A stretch of DNA of 64,000 bases, taken from Tannerella sp. Lineage in GTDB: Bacteria; Bacteroidota; Bacteroidia; Bacteroidales; Tannerellaceae. Positions 37,156 to 49,148 of this stretch are shown here, in pieces; position 1 is the first letter of the stretch, and each line of letters begins with the position of its first letter. A program made the position numbers and the translations under genes. The notes beneath the pieces are model-generated. The model was not told the origin of the DNA and searched no databases. It saw only the letters and a program-made list of their open reading frames with translations. The DNA lies in the NCBI GenBank assembly GCA_031271805.1, contig JAISUX010000114.1:1-64000 (forward strand), given 5' to 3'.

Positions 37156-38073
37156 CTAATCATCCCCGGCGTTATTAACGACTTTGAGGAAGACCTCATT
37201 CATTGAAGGCAGCTCTTCGGAAAATGAAAAGACTTCGTTCTTTTCCGCCAGGATTTTGAGCAGGTCGGAATTGCCGATATCTTTCGTCTTGCGAATCCTC
37301 ACGTTTAAGGTTTTGTGTTGCCCTTGCGACAGGGATAATACGGAAAAGACATCCGGCGAAGGCGCGAAATCGTCATTCAGTACGCTGATATTAAAGGTGT
37401 TGCTCTTGAAACGGCTGCGCACTTCATCCACATTGCCGGCGAGGACTACGGTAGCCTTGTCTATAAGCGCTATCTCGTCGCATATTTCTTCGACCGAAGC
37501 CATGTTGTGGGTCGAGAAGATTATCGTCCGTCCGGCGCTCTTAAGTTCGAGGATTTCCTGTTTCAACTGCTCGGTATTTATCGGGTCAAAGCCGCTGAAA
37601 GGCTCGTCGAAAATCAGCAGATCCGGCTCGTGAATCAGCGTCACTATAAACTGCACTTTTTGCTGCATCCCTTTCGACAGCTCTTCGAGTTTTTTGTTCC
37701 ACCACGGCATGATACCGAATTTCTCGAACCATAGCTGCAGACGTTTTTTTGCCTCGATGGCGCTCAGCCCCTTGAGGCGGGAAAGGTAAACAGCCTGCTC
37801 GCCGACTTTCATCTTCTTGTAAAGACCGCGCTCTTCGGGCATGTAACCTATACGGTAGATGTCCGATGGCTGCGACGGACGGCCATCTATAATCACTTCG
37901 CCGCTGTCGGGTGCGGTTATGCGGTTGATAATTCTTATCAACGTCGTCTTCCCCGCACCGTTAGGCCCTAACAAACCGAATATCTTGCCGCGAGGCACAC
38001 TGATGCTGACCTTATTAAGCGCAAGATGATTGGCATATTGCTTGACCACATTCCTTGTTTCTAAAAAATACAT
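37156..38073 (-). CDS. ABC transporter ATP-binding protein (NatA-like)
   Basis: GLLGPNGAGKTTLIRIINRI, ELSKGMQQKVQFIVTLIHEPDLLIFDEPFSGFDPIN, STHNMASVEEICDEIALI; C-terminal DUF4162-like region. Confidence 0.93.
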   Translation of the reverse strand: MYFLETRNVVKQYANHLALNKVSISVPRGKIFGLLGPNGAGKTTLIRIINRITAPDSGEVIIDGRPSQPSDIYRIGYMPEERGLYKKMKVGEQAVYLSRLKGLSAIEAKKRLQLWFEKFGIMPWWNKKLEELSKGMQQKVQFIVTLIHEPDLLIFDEPFSGFDPINTEQLKQEILELKSAGRTIIFSTHNMASVEEICDEIALIDKATVVLAGNVDEVRSRFKSNTFNISVLNDDFAPSPDVFSVLSLSQGQHKTLNVRIRKTKDIGNSDLLKILAEKNEVFSFSEELPSMNEVFLKVVNNAGDD

Positions 38074-38100
38074 GTCCGTATGTAATTAAATATCAATATT

Positions 38101-40101
38101 TTATCTGCTAATACCCAATACAATCCGCTCGCCGAGAACCTTAGCCAGCACACACTTCAGACGGTCGAGTTCGATGCGTTGCTTCAACAACTCCATAACC
38201 TTTTTCTCGTCCGCCTGAAATTCCTTGATCTGCTTGTTTATATTGTCGATTTTCTGCTTCACATAAGCGTTCTTCAGAACGTAGATATCGTGAATTATCA
38301 CCTTTGCCAACAGCTCCTGCTCCTTATCCTGCTTATCTTCCGCGTCGATACCAACTTCGCCGACCGGATAGCGGCCGGTCATCATGTCAACAGCTAACTT
38401 GCTGATTGACAAATCTTCGTGAGCAAGAAAATAAGTATGGGCAATAAAATCCCTATCAGAACATTGACCGACGGCCTCGTCCAAAACCTGTTGGTAGATT
38501 GGCGTCCGGAAACCGATGCCGTCCACAATCAATTCATTATTAATATATTCGGCGACCCTTATGCCAGGAAATAACTCGCGTTCGCCAAAGCGAATAATAT
38601 AGCACACAAGCAGGGACTCGAATTTCTTCAAAGGATTGTGTTTTTGCGGCGCTATGATCGGTTCAACAGGCGTTTTCACTACGACCTCGGCCTCGGCCGG
38701 CTCTTTGGAGGCATTATTGTCAGGCGAGTCGGCAGGTTTCGTGATTTCCGGAAGACTTCTTTCAGTAGGCGAGGACTGTGGTTTTCTGGCGTTCCGCTCG
38801 CGGATCTTCCTCACTTCCTCGATGAGTATTTGCTCGCGTTCGTCCATTATCTGGCTACATTCCTTGATATAGACCGAACGCACGATATTGTCGGGGATAA
38901 TGGCGACGGATTCCATCATATCCTTTATCACAGCAATTTTCTTAATCGGGTCATTTTTAGCCTCTTTCATCATCAAATCGGCTTTGAAGCGGATAAAATC
39001 GACTTCATGTTCATTGACATAGAGAGTGAAGTCGAAGGAGTTGTGCGAGCGGGCGAAAGAATCCGGATCTTCGCCTTCGGGCAGCAGCACGATTTTCACG
39101 TTCATACTCTCTTTGAGCAGCATGTCGATGCCCCTAATAGCCGCTTTTATGCCGGCCGCATCGCCGTCATAAATCACGGTGATATTACTCGTAAAACGAC
39201 GGATAAGGCGTATCTGGCCTATGGTCAGCGAGGTGCCCGACGAAGAAACGACGTTTTCAACCCCCGACTGGCTCATCGAAATGACGTCGGTATAGCCCTC
39301 GACAAGATAGCATTTATCGGCCTTCTGAATCGCCTGCTTGGCGAAATAGAGGCCATACACCTCATCGCTCTTATGATAAATCTCGCTTTCGGGAGAGTTT
39401 ACGTACTTACCTACATTTTCCTTTTTGCCGAGAATACGCCCCCCGAATGCAACAACTTTTCCGCTCAAAGTATGAATAGGAAATATTACGCGCCCATGGA
39501 AACGGTCAACAAAAGAATTGTCGTTCTCACGCTTGTAAACAAGCCCCGTACTCAGCAAAAACTCTTCCTTGAAACCATGTTCCATGGCGCTCCGATAGAG
39601 GTCCTGGCGATTTTCAAGACTGTATCCCAGCTGAAATTTCTTGATTGTTTTAGTAGTAAAACCACGCTCGGCAAAATAAGGCAAACCGACAGTGCGGCCT
39701 TCGATATGCTCAAACAGACGCGAGGCGAAAAATTTCTGCGCCCAGCTGCTCACAATCATCATACTCTCGCGGTCGCTGTTCAGCTGCTTTTCAGCGTCGG
39801 TCAGTTCCCGTTCCTTGACTTCAATTCCATATTTCTTCGCGAGATATTTCAAGGCCTCGACATACGTGACCTGCTCATGTTTCATGATAAATTGAACCGA
39901 AGTGCCCCCCTCGCCGCAAGCGAAGCACTTGCAGATATTTTTCGACGGCGACACGTAGAACGACGGCGACTTATCGGCATGGAAGGGGCATAGTCCGACA
40001 TAGTTTACACCCCGTTTCTTGAGTGAAATAAAGTCGGACACGACATCCACAATCTGTGCCGCATCAAATATCCGGTTTATAGTATATTTATCAATCATCA
40101 C
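38101..40101 (-). CDS. dnaG: DNA primase
   Basis: GLCPFHADKSPSFYVSPSKNICKCFACGEGG zinc-finger, YLVEGYTDVISMSQSGVENVVSSSGTSLT (TOPRIM). Confidence 0.97.
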   Translation of the reverse strand: MMIDKYTINRIFDAAQIVDVVSDFISLKKRGVNYVGLCPFHADKSPSFYVSPSKNICKCFACGEGGTSVQFIMKHEQVTYVEALKYLAKKYGIEVKERELTDAEKQLNSDRESMMIVSSWAQKFFASRLFEHIEGRTVGLPYFAERGFTTKTIKKFQLGYSLENRQDLYRSAMEHGFKEEFLLSTGLVYKRENDNSFVDRFHGRVIFPIHTLSGKVVAFGGRILGKKENVGKYVNSPESEIYHKSDEVYGLYFAKQAIQKADKCYLVEGYTDVISMSQSGVENVVSSSGTSLTIGQIRLIRRFTSNITVIYDGDAAGIKAAIRGIDMLLKESMNVKIVLLPEGEDPDSFARSHNSFDFTLYVNEHEVDFIRFKADLMMKEAKNDPIKKIAVIKDMMESVAIIPDNIVRSVYIKECSQIMDEREQILIEEVRKIRERNARKPQSSPTERSLPEITKPADSPDNNASKEPAEAEVVVKTPVEPIIAPQKHNPLKKFESLLVCYIIRFGERELFPGIRVAEYINNELIVDGIGFRTPIYQQVLDEAVGQCSDRDFIAHTYFLAHEDLSISKLAVDMMTGRYPVGEVGIDAEDKQDKEQELLAKVIIHDIYVLKNAYVKQKIDNINKQIKEFQADEKKVMELLKQRIELDRLKCVLAKVLGERIVLGISR

Positions 40102-40115
40102 AACAAAATTTCCCG

Positions 40116-40123
40116 CAAAAATA
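40116..40123 (-). promoter_or_regulatory. Bacteroidetes -7 element (TATTTTTG) for dnaG
   Basis: caaaaata on the plus strand just upstream of dnaG. Confidence 0.5.
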
Positions 40124-40187
40124 AAAAAAAGTTTCGTTGCTCATCAGAAAAAATAGAAATAGTTTTGAACAATTATTCAAAATTCAC

Positions 40188-40195
40188 TACCTTTG
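40188..40195 (+). promoter_or_regulatory. Bacteroidetes -7 element (TACCTTTG) for the 40.2-43.9 kb operon
   Basis: TACCTTTG 26 nt upstream of ATG 40221. Confidence 0.6.
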
Positions 40196-40220
40196 TGACA
40201 ATTTTTCGAACTGAAATCAA

Positions 40221-41126
40221 ATGAAGAGTAAATATATGACCGGAATCATTCTCATAATCGCTGGCTTTTTAGCGACGACGACGGTGTTGGCTCAGCAGCC
40301 TGATTCCGAAATTTTAAAATTGATGCCGGAAATACCTGCCAATATCTCCGAACCGGCAAAACGCGCCGAATATCTCGCCTTGCATTACTGGGATAATTTC
40401 GACTTCGGCGACATGGCGTCTCCGGCGGAGGATGACTTATTCGAACGTTGCTTTGTTGATTTCATCGACGTTTTGTCAATGGTTCAGGCCGACAAACCGG
40501 TGTATATCCTGATGTATAAGGCCGCCGAAGCAAATCCGGAAATGCTGCGTTTAGCGATAGAACTGAGCGAAAAATATCTCTACCGCCCGGAATCGCCCGT
40601 TTATGACGAAGAGAAGTTCATCCCGTTCCTGCGGTTCGCGCTGCAATCCGACGCTTTAGACGAGACATTGAAAATACGGCCTAAATTCCTGCTCGACAAT
40701 GTGATGAAGAACCGTACAGGCCATGTCGCCAATGACTTCTCCTATACATTAACTAATAGAGACAGCGGCACGCTGTATGGCGTCAAGACGAATTATACGA
40801 TCCTGTTTTTCAAGGATCCCGAATGTGAGGACTGCACCGCCCTCGCAAAGCTACTCGCTACATCCTCAACCATAAACGGCCTTATCGAACAGGGCAAAAT
40901 GACGATACTGACCGTTTACACCGGCGACGACATCGAATCGTGGGAAAAACACGCATCCGAAATACCTGCTTCATGGATCTATTCGTTCGACGAGGCGCAA
41001 AAAATCGTTTCCGAGGAAATCTACGACATCAAGCGATACCCTACCCTTTATCTGCTCGACAAGGATAAAAAAGTACTGCTTAAGGATGTCGGCTTACAAA
41101 AAATAGAAGAATATATAGCTCAATGA
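40221..41126 (+). CDS. DUF5106/thioredoxin-like exported protein
   Basis: Signal peptide; C-terminal thioredoxin-like half with YTILFFKDPECEDCTALAKLL and KRYPTLYLLDKDKKVLLKDV. Confidence 0.8.
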   Translation: MKSKYMTGIILIIAGFLATTTVLAQQPDSEILKLMPEIPANISEPAKRAEYLALHYWDNFDFGDMASPAEDDLFERCFVDFIDVLSMVQADKPVYILMYKAAEANPEMLRLAIELSEKYLYRPESPVYDEEKFIPFLRFALQSDALDETLKIRPKFLLDNVMKNRTGHVANDFSYTLTNRDSGTLYGVKTNYTILFFKDPECEDCTALAKLLATSSTINGLIEQGKMTILTVYTGDDIESWEKHASEIPASWIYSFDEAQKIVSEEIYDIKRYPTLYLLDKDKKVLLKDVGLQKIEEYIAQ

Positions 41127-41127
41127 T

Positions 41128-41769
41128 ATGGAAGATAATAAAATACGATTAAAAGTTATAGGCCTCACTAACAGCCAGATACAGTCGGGGGCCTACGCAT
41201 TGATTCTTGCCGAGGAAGGTTTGAGGCGCATCCCGATAATAGTTGGGATGTTCGAAGCGCAATCTATTGCATTGGCCTTGGAAGGCATCAAACCGCCGCG
41301 CCCATTGACTCATGATTTATTCATTTCCTTTGTTCAAGCCGCTAACTATACGATAGACGAAGTGTTTATTTATGGTTTTGAAGAAGGCGTTTTCTATTCC
41401 CAGATTAAGATCACGAAAGACGGCGAGACTCTTTGCATCGACTCGCGTACCTCCGACGCCGTCGCCATAGCCTTAAGGGCTGAATGTGAGATATATACTA
41501 CGGAATTAATCGTCCTGACATGCGGCATAGTGATCGACGAAAACAGCTCCGACAACAATGAAGAAGAAACGGAAGGCGACAGCGAAATCTTTACCGGTAA
41601 CATCACTATCGAAGACCTTAACAACCCCGCGAAGATAAAGAAAATACTCGCGTCGATGAAGAAAAAGGAACTCGAAGAAAGGATGACAAACGCCGTTGCC
41701 CGCGAAGACTACGAATTTGCTAAGATATACAAGGACGAACTTTCGCGCAGGGATAAAGGAATTAAATGA
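41128..41769 (+). CDS. Bifunctional nuclease (DUF151/BFN) with C-terminal UvrB/UvrC motif
   Basis: RRIPIIVGMFEAQSIALALEGIKPPRPLTHDLF, IDSRTSDAVAIALRAECEIYTTE; KKKELEERMTNAVAREDYEFAKIYKDELSR. Confidence 0.93.
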   Translation: MEDNKIRLKVIGLTNSQIQSGAYALILAEEGLRRIPIIVGMFEAQSIALALEGIKPPRPLTHDLFISFVQAANYTIDEVFIYGFEEGVFYSQIKITKDGETLCIDSRTSDAVAIALRAECEIYTTELIVLTCGIVIDENSSDNNEEETEGDSEIFTGNITIEDLNNPAKIKKILASMKKKELEERMTNAVAREDYEFAKIYKDELSRRDKGIK

Positions 41770-42467
41770 AACAGTTATTTTACGCACCCGATATCGACAC
41801 TAATTCCGTATTGCCCGAAGATGAGTCGCAGCATTGCGCCAATGTGCTTAGGCTCAAGGATGGTGAAGAAATCACCGTGACCGATGGGAAGGGCTATTTT
41901 TACACTGCCGTCCTGAATGGCGTTCACCCTAAGCATTGCCGCCTTGACGTCAAGGAACGGAAGCCGCAAAAAAGGCTTCGGGACTACATGATTCACATAG
42001 CCGTCGCTCCGACCAAAAACATTGACCGTATGGAGTGGTTCGTCGAAAAGGCCGTAGAGATAGGCGTCAATGCAATAACATTCCTGCTTTGCCGTTATTC
42101 CGAAAGGAAGGTTATAAAATCGGACAGATTGCAACGGATTGCCGTAAGCGCGATGAAACAATCGCAAAAAGCAAGTCTCCCCGAAATCAGCGAAATGATT
42201 GATTATGAGAATTTTATATCCAAAAGTTTTGATGGCCGAAAGATGATAGCGCATTGCGGTGACGGCGAGAAATTTCTTATTAAAGACATTTATCAACCAC
42301 CGGACAACGCACTGATACTCATAGGCCCCGAAGGCGATTTCGACCGTAAGGAAATCAAAATGGCGTTATCCGAAAGATTTACGCCCGTTTCGTTAGGCGA
42401 CAGCCGCTTACGTACCGAAACGGCGGCGCTAATCGCCTGTCACACAATTCATTTGCTAAACCAATAA
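41766..42467 (+). CDS. rsmE: 16S rRNA (uracil1498-N3)-methyltransferase
   Basis: ESQHCANVLRLKDGEEITVTDGKG, LILIGPEGDFDRKEIKMAL, SLGDSRLRTETAALIACHTIHLLNQ. Confidence 0.96.
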   Translation: MKQLFYAPDIDTNSVLPEDESQHCANVLRLKDGEEITVTDGKGYFYTAVLNGVHPKHCRLDVKERKPQKRLRDYMIHIAVAPTKNIDRMEWFVEKAVEIGVNAITFLLCRYSERKVIKSDRLQRIAVSAMKQSQKASLPEISEMIDYENFISKSFDGRKMIAHCGDGEKFLIKDIYQPPDNALILIGPEGDFDRKEIKMALSERFTPVSLGDSRLRTETAALIACHTIHLLNQ

Positions 42468-42474
42468 GACCGAC

Positions 42475-43953
42475 ATGAGATATTACCGTTACTTATTCCC
42501 GATATTTTTTATGCTGTTAACGACGCCTTGCATGTCGCAGGAGGAGGCTGCCGGAACTACGGATTATCGCATCGAAGCCGCAGGTTCGGTTTCGACAGGT
42601 GCAAATACGCCCTTCTGGATAGTCAGTAACCGCTACGGACTTCTACCTTTGGAGGCCGACAACGGATACCTGCGGACAGGGGTCTTCCACGAGAGCAATA
42701 TCGGGGAAAATTTCCGTTGGAGCGCGGGAATAGACGTCGTAGCAAGCACGCCTCGGTATCGCAATGTGTATCTCCATCAATTATATGCCGAAATCGGCTA
42801 CAAAGGATTCCGAGTCGCCGCAGGCAGTCGCGAGAACTATATCTCATTATGGGACAGCGATTTAAGTAGCGGAGACATGGTGCAATCTTCCAATGCTCGC
42901 CCGATACCCGAAATCAGCTTTTCCATTCCTCAATTCATACTTATCCCTTTTACAAAGGGACTTTTGCAATTTCGCGGCGACTTTGCGGTCGGACGCTCAT
43001 TTGAAGATGAATACATCAGCCGGTTCAAAAGCGACGAGCAATACTATATAAAGAATGGTTTATGGCATCGTAAATCTTTGTTTATAAGATTTTTAGATGC
43101 AAATAACGGTTTTCCGCTTTCGGCAGTGGTAGGCATTCGCCATAACGCACAGTGGGGCGGCATCTCGAATGACCCCTATCTCGGCGAGCAGCCACATTCT
43201 TTCAATGATTTAATCCGCATAATACTCGGCAAATCAGGCGGTACGAACGCTTCTTTGCCCGACCAGGTAAACGTACTCGGCAATCATTACGGAAGTTACG
43301 ACATAAAGTTCGGATATCTCAATCCGGATTTTAATGTCTATGTCTATAAACAGCATTTTTTTGACGATGCTTCGGGGATGGAACTCTACAATTATCCCGA
43401 CGGTCTATATGGCATACAGGCAAATATCCCCGGATTTCCCGCCCTCAACAAGGCCGTTTTTGAGTTTATCAACACCCGGCAGCAAAGCGGACCGGCACAC
43501 TACATCTGGTACGACCACTCAATATATCCCGGATTCGGCGGCGGAAGCGACAATTATTACAACAGCGAGGCATACACGACCGGCGTCTCGTATTTCAATC
43601 GCAGCATCGGTTCGCCATTAATAACCTCGCCCGAATACAACAAAAACGGCAAGATAGGCTTCGCTAACAACCGCATAAGGGCGTTTCATTTAGGCATAAG
43701 CGGCTATATATCAAGCAGATTGGCTTACCGCATACTTGCAACGTCTGTCGAAGCTTGGGGGACGATGGGTTGCCCTTTCCTGAAAAAAGAAACAAGCCGA
43801 TCGTATGCAGCAAGAATCTCGTATCGCCATCCCAACTTTGAAGATTGGCTTTTCGCCGCCGAGCTGGCCACAGACCGCGGCTCGCTCTACTCCGACAATC
43901 TCGGAATAGGTTTGACGGTAACTAAGACCGGGCTGTTAGGCGCCGGTAAGTAG
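42475..43953 (+). CDS. Capsule assembly Wzi family outer-membrane protein
   Basis: Signal peptide, YRIEAAGSVSTGANTPFWIVSNRYGLLPLEADNGYLRTGV, beta-barrel pattern. Confidence 0.85.
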   Translation: MRYYRYLFPIFFMLLTTPCMSQEEAAGTTDYRIEAAGSVSTGANTPFWIVSNRYGLLPLEADNGYLRTGVFHESNIGENFRWSAGIDVVASTPRYRNVYLHQLYAEIGYKGFRVAAGSRENYISLWDSDLSSGDMVQSSNARPIPEISFSIPQFILIPFTKGLLQFRGDFAVGRSFEDEYISRFKSDEQYYIKNGLWHRKSLFIRFLDANNGFPLSAVVGIRHNAQWGGISNDPYLGEQPHSFNDLIRIILGKSGGTNASLPDQVNVLGNHYGSYDIKFGYLNPDFNVYVYKQHFFDDASGMELYNYPDGLYGIQANIPGFPALNKAVFEFINTRQQSGPAHYIWYDHSIYPGFGGGSDNYYNSEAYTTGVSYFNRSIGSPLITSPEYNKNGKIGFANNRIRAFHLGISGYISSRLAYRILATSVEAWGTMGCPFLKKETSRSYAARISYRHPNFEDWLFAAELATDRGSLYSDNLGIGLTVTKTGLLGAGK

Positions 43954-43957
43954 ATTT

Positions 43958-45904
43958 TTACCGTTTTCCGGAGCGTTGGCGGCGGTCGCGTTCTTCCTGC
44001 TGCTTGCGAAGCTGCTCTCGTTGCTGTCGCTGAGCTTCTTCCAAACGTTTCATGAAACCGGATTTCTTCTTGGGCTTCTTTTTGTTTTCCTCAAGCTTGG
44101 CGAGAAGTTTCTCCTCATTGATACTGTATCGGAAAATCATCGTCTGGGCTATCGTTATCAGCGTCGAGACAAGGAAATAATAACTCAAACCCGACGAACT
44201 CTGGTTAAAGAAGAAAAAGAACATCAACGGCATCAGATACATCATCATGTTCATGCCGGGCATCTGCTGCTGACCGGTATTGCTCATGTTCATATTGACC
44301 TTAGTATAAATAAGGTTGACAATAGTCATCAACAAACAGAAAAGACTTAAGTGATTGCCTATCATCGAACTGATGAAAGGGATATCGGTGTTCCAACGGA
44401 TGATATCGTCGTAGGTCGAGAGGTCTTCCGCCCAGAGGAAACCCTGTTGACGCAGTTCTATAGAGGTTGGGAAAAGCCAATAAAGGGCGATGAGGATAGG
44501 CATCTGCAACAACATCGGCAGGCAGCCGGTCATGGGACTTGCGCCCGCACTGCTGTACAAAGCCATCGTCGCCTGCTGCAACTCCATAGCCTGCTCTTTC
44601 TTTGGAAATTTGAGTTTTAAAGCATCGACTTGCGGCTTGAGGACGCGCATCTTGGCCGTGGACATGAATGATTTATACGTTAGCGGATAGAGCACAATCT
44701 TGACTATCAGCGTGAGTATCAATATAATAAGTCCATAATTAGACAAAAAAGTGCCGAGGAAATCGAAAATCGGGAGGATGAAATACTTGTTGATAGGGCG
44801 CAGCCAGGAATAACCCATAGGGACAAGGTTGTCGAGTTCGAGGCGTTTGTCGTTGGGAATATCGTTGTCATAGGTACGCAGCAAACGGTATTTCGTCGGG
44901 CCGAAGAAATAACGGAAACCGAGGTCTTCTTTCGCTGTCAGGCTGAAAGGCACGGATGTCACCGTAGTAAATTCCTTGAGATAGCGGTCTTCGAGCGGGG
45001 ATTCCTGCTTGACGGCAAGCGTCGTCGAAGCGAAAGATCCGTCGGCAATCAGGCAGGATGCAAAGAATTTATTTTTATATCCTATCCATTTGATGCGTGT
45101 CGGCAGTTGTCGGTCTTCGTCCTTAGCCTCGCCGAAATGCTCAACATCGTCGGCCTGGAACTTGTAATAGAGGCCGGTATATTGGTTTTCGAGCTTACGT
45201 CCTTTCTCTTGCGAGCGCATACGCTGCGACCACTGTATGTCGAGGGCGTTGGTCGAAGGGGCGAGGATACCGTTCAACTCGGCGGCTTGAATATTGAAAT
45301 TCAGCATGTAGTCGTCGGGGTTCAGGCTATATACGAAGTCGATATACCCCCCACTCTCGCCTGCCGCAAGCCGCATCGTCACGGCGTTGTCGCCTTTTAT
45401 CGGCGTAAAATATAAGTCGGAAGTGTTGACCACTCTGTTGTTTGCCGTGACGAGCGTGAGGTTGAACTTCGAATCGCCGTTGTCGAAGAGTATGAGCGGC
45501 GTCTTGTTGTATGTGACATAGTCTTTCACGCGGGCGTAAACGACCTGTCCGCCCTTATTGCTGATACGTATTTCTATCTTACTGTTTTCGAGCGTAACGA
45601 TATCCTCATCGCCGGTAGTCGAAACCGCGAAGACACCGAAATTGTTCTGCAACTGTACTTGGCGCAAAGAATCAGCGACGGTCGGGTCAACTTTTTCCGC
45701 TTCTGCAGCCGCGTTGAACGATGCTTCAGCCTTTTCGGCCGTCGCCTCGAGCGATTTTTGCATAGCCTCGCGCTGCACGGCGGCTATCGAATCCTGATAA
45801 CGACGCTGCCTCTCTATCTGTTCTTGCGACGGCTTGTTCATAATACTGAAAACTACCAGCACCAAGCCTATCAACACAAAACCAATGATTGTATTTTTAT
45901 CCAT
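43958..45904 (-). CDS. yidC: Membrane protein insertase YidC
   Basis: MDKNTIIGFVLIGLVLVVFSIMNKPS, YPLTYKSFMSTAKMRVLKPQVDALKLKFP, SPMTGCLPMLLQMPILIALYWLFP. Confidence 0.97.
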   Translation of the reverse strand: MDKNTIIGFVLIGLVLVVFSIMNKPSQEQIERQRRYQDSIAAVQREAMQKSLEATAEKAEASFNAAAEAEKVDPTVADSLRQVQLQNNFGVFAVSTTGDEDIVTLENSKIEIRISNKGGQVVYARVKDYVTYNKTPLILFDNGDSKFNLTLVTANNRVVNTSDLYFTPIKGDNAVTMRLAAGESGGYIDFVYSLNPDDYMLNFNIQAAELNGILAPSTNALDIQWSQRMRSQEKGRKLENQYTGLYYKFQADDVEHFGEAKDEDRQLPTRIKWIGYKNKFFASCLIADGSFASTTLAVKQESPLEDRYLKEFTTVTSVPFSLTAKEDLGFRYFFGPTKYRLLRTYDNDIPNDKRLELDNLVPMGYSWLRPINKYFILPIFDFLGTFLSNYGLIILILTLIVKIVLYPLTYKSFMSTAKMRVLKPQVDALKLKFPKKEQAMELQQATMALYSSAGASPMTGCLPMLLQMPILIALYWLFPTSIELRQQGFLWAEDLSTYDDIIRWNTDIPFISSMIGNHLSLFCLLMTIVNLIYTKVNMNMSNTGQQQMPGMNMMMYLMPLMFFFFFNQSSSGLSYYFLVSTLITIAQTMIFRYSINEEKLLAKLEENKKKPKKKSGFMKRLEEAQRQQREQLRKQQEERDRRQRSGKR

Positions 45905-45921
45905 ATTTAAATCTTCAACAT

Positions 45922-47592
<1,671 letters not shown>

Positions 47593-47623
47593 GTTATTTT
47601 TTTCGTTTCCCAAAAATTTTTTT

Positions 47624-47631
47624 TACTTTTG
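47624..47631 (+). promoter_or_regulatory. Bacteroidetes -7 element (TACTTTTG) for the DUF3078 gene
   Basis: TACTTTTG 27 nt upstream of ATG 47658. Confidence 0.6.
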
Positions 47632-47657
47632 CAATCCGAATTACATTTTTAATAAAT

Positions 47658-49034
47658 ATGAGGATTAAGCTGCATATCGGAAAATATATTTTATACTTAG
47701 TGTATATCGTCTTTTTATTCGCCTATGTTTCAACGACATCGGCGCAGAGCAAGAAGACTACGGGATTGTCGGACGAGGTCATGGCGTGGACTGTTTCGAC
47801 AATGGAGTTATGGCCTGAAGGCAGATATAAATCCCTTCGTGAAGCGATGATAGACAACGAATTTTTTATTCCATTAGTCTTTCGCGGCGGCATGTTCCCT
47901 GAGATAAATTATCAATTCAGTCGTGATTCGATATCACTCACTCCCCCGTTGAGGCCGCCTTTCGTTTACCGGAATAAACGTAGCGAAAACATGTTCAAAT
48001 ACTACTATTTCAAAAAAGCGCTCGAAGATCATGCCTATAAAAATGTGATGCTCAAAGACCCGCGTAATTTCAAATATACTCTCAGCCGGTTGCCGCAAAG
48101 GGTTATCAGGCCTGAACGCATCGACAGATCCGCAGAGCCAGTGAAGCTCGAAGCCAAGACGCAAATTGCGCCGCCGGAGACGGTCGATCCGGTGATAAAA
48201 TTCATCCCCGACCGTAAATACTGGACGTCGTCATTCTCGTCCGACATCAAGTTTTCGCAAAACAAGACCTCGTCGAACTGGTTCAAGGGAGAGATTGACA
48301 ACATGAACATTTTCACGAATGCTGTCATCACATACAATTATGCCCGCGACAAAATATCGCTTGCCAACACGCTTTCGGCGACATTCACTATCAACAGTGC
48401 GCCTAAGGACACCCTGCGCGACTACTCGATAGGCACCGACGAACTGCGCCTCCGCAGCGTGTTAGGCCTCAAGGCTATCAAGAACTGGAACTACTCGACG
48501 TCGGCTGAGTTTGTCACTTCGATGGGCAATCGCTATATCGCCAACACGATGAATAAAAACTCCGCCTTCCTCGCACCCTACACAATCAATCTCGGTATCG
48601 GTATGACCTACGCCGTCACGCCAAAATTCAAGAAACCGGACAGGGCAATGAATGTAGCCCTGACTATCAACCCATTCTCGTTCAAATACATGTACAGCAT
48701 CGACAGGGAGATAAACTTGCCGGCATACTTCCCGAAGAACGAGGACGGCACTTATATGTTCGTACTCAGCACGTTCGGTTCGCAAGTCACAATGAACAGC
48801 ACCGTCAAGTTCAATAAATCAATAAACCTCACGTCGCGCTTAGACTATTTTACGAACTACGAGTTAGTCAAGTGCGAATTGGAGAATAAGTTAGATATAG
48901 CTATAAGTCGTTATTTTTCAACGACTTTCTATCTCTACCTCCGCTTCGACGACAGCGTCGCCAAGAGTCCGACGTCCGACACCTATTTGCAATACAACGA
49001 GTTATTCTCATTTGGGTTCAGTTACCGGTGGTAA
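47658..49034 (+). CDS. DUF3078-like outer-membrane protein
   Basis: Signal peptide; KYWTSSFSSDIKFSQNKTSSNWFKGEIDNMNIFTNAVITYNYARDKISLANTL...; terminal aromatic SYRW. Confidence 0.75.
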   Translation: MRIKLHIGKYILYLVYIVFLFAYVSTTSAQSKKTTGLSDEVMAWTVSTMELWPEGRYKSLREAMIDNEFFIPLVFRGGMFPEINYQFSRDSISLTPPLRPPFVYRNKRSENMFKYYYFKKALEDHAYKNVMLKDPRNFKYTLSRLPQRVIRPERIDRSAEPVKLEAKTQIAPPETVDPVIKFIPDRKYWTSSFSSDIKFSQNKTSSNWFKGEIDNMNIFTNAVITYNYARDKISLANTLSATFTINSAPKDTLRDYSIGTDELRLRSVLGLKAIKNWNYSTSAEFVTSMGNRYIANTMNKNSAFLAPYTINLGIGMTYAVTPKFKKPDRAMNVALTINPFSFKYMYSIDREINLPAYFPKNEDGTYMFVLSTFGSQVTMNSTVKFNKSINLTSRLDYFTNYELVKCELENKLDIAISRYFSTTFYLYLRFDDSVAKSPTSDTYLQYNELFSFGFSYRW

Positions 49035-49100
49035 TAAGTCATTTTCCCGATAAATTTTATGTATTGCGAAAAATAATTGTTGGTTTTACGAAAAAATTAC

Positions 49101-49108
49101 TATTTTTG
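49101..49108 (+). promoter_or_regulatory. Bacteroidetes -7 element (TATTTTTG) for the rseC-rnf operon
   Basis: TATTTTTG upstream of ATG 49149. Confidence 0.55.
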
Positions 49109-49148
49109 CAGCCAGATCGCAAGAATAACTCGCGATTTTGATATAATT

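Noticed and set aside
38638-39993. 451-aa plus-strand ORF opposite dnaG
   Set aside because: Fully antisense to an unmistakable dnaG and lacking recognisable motifs; a shadow ORF.
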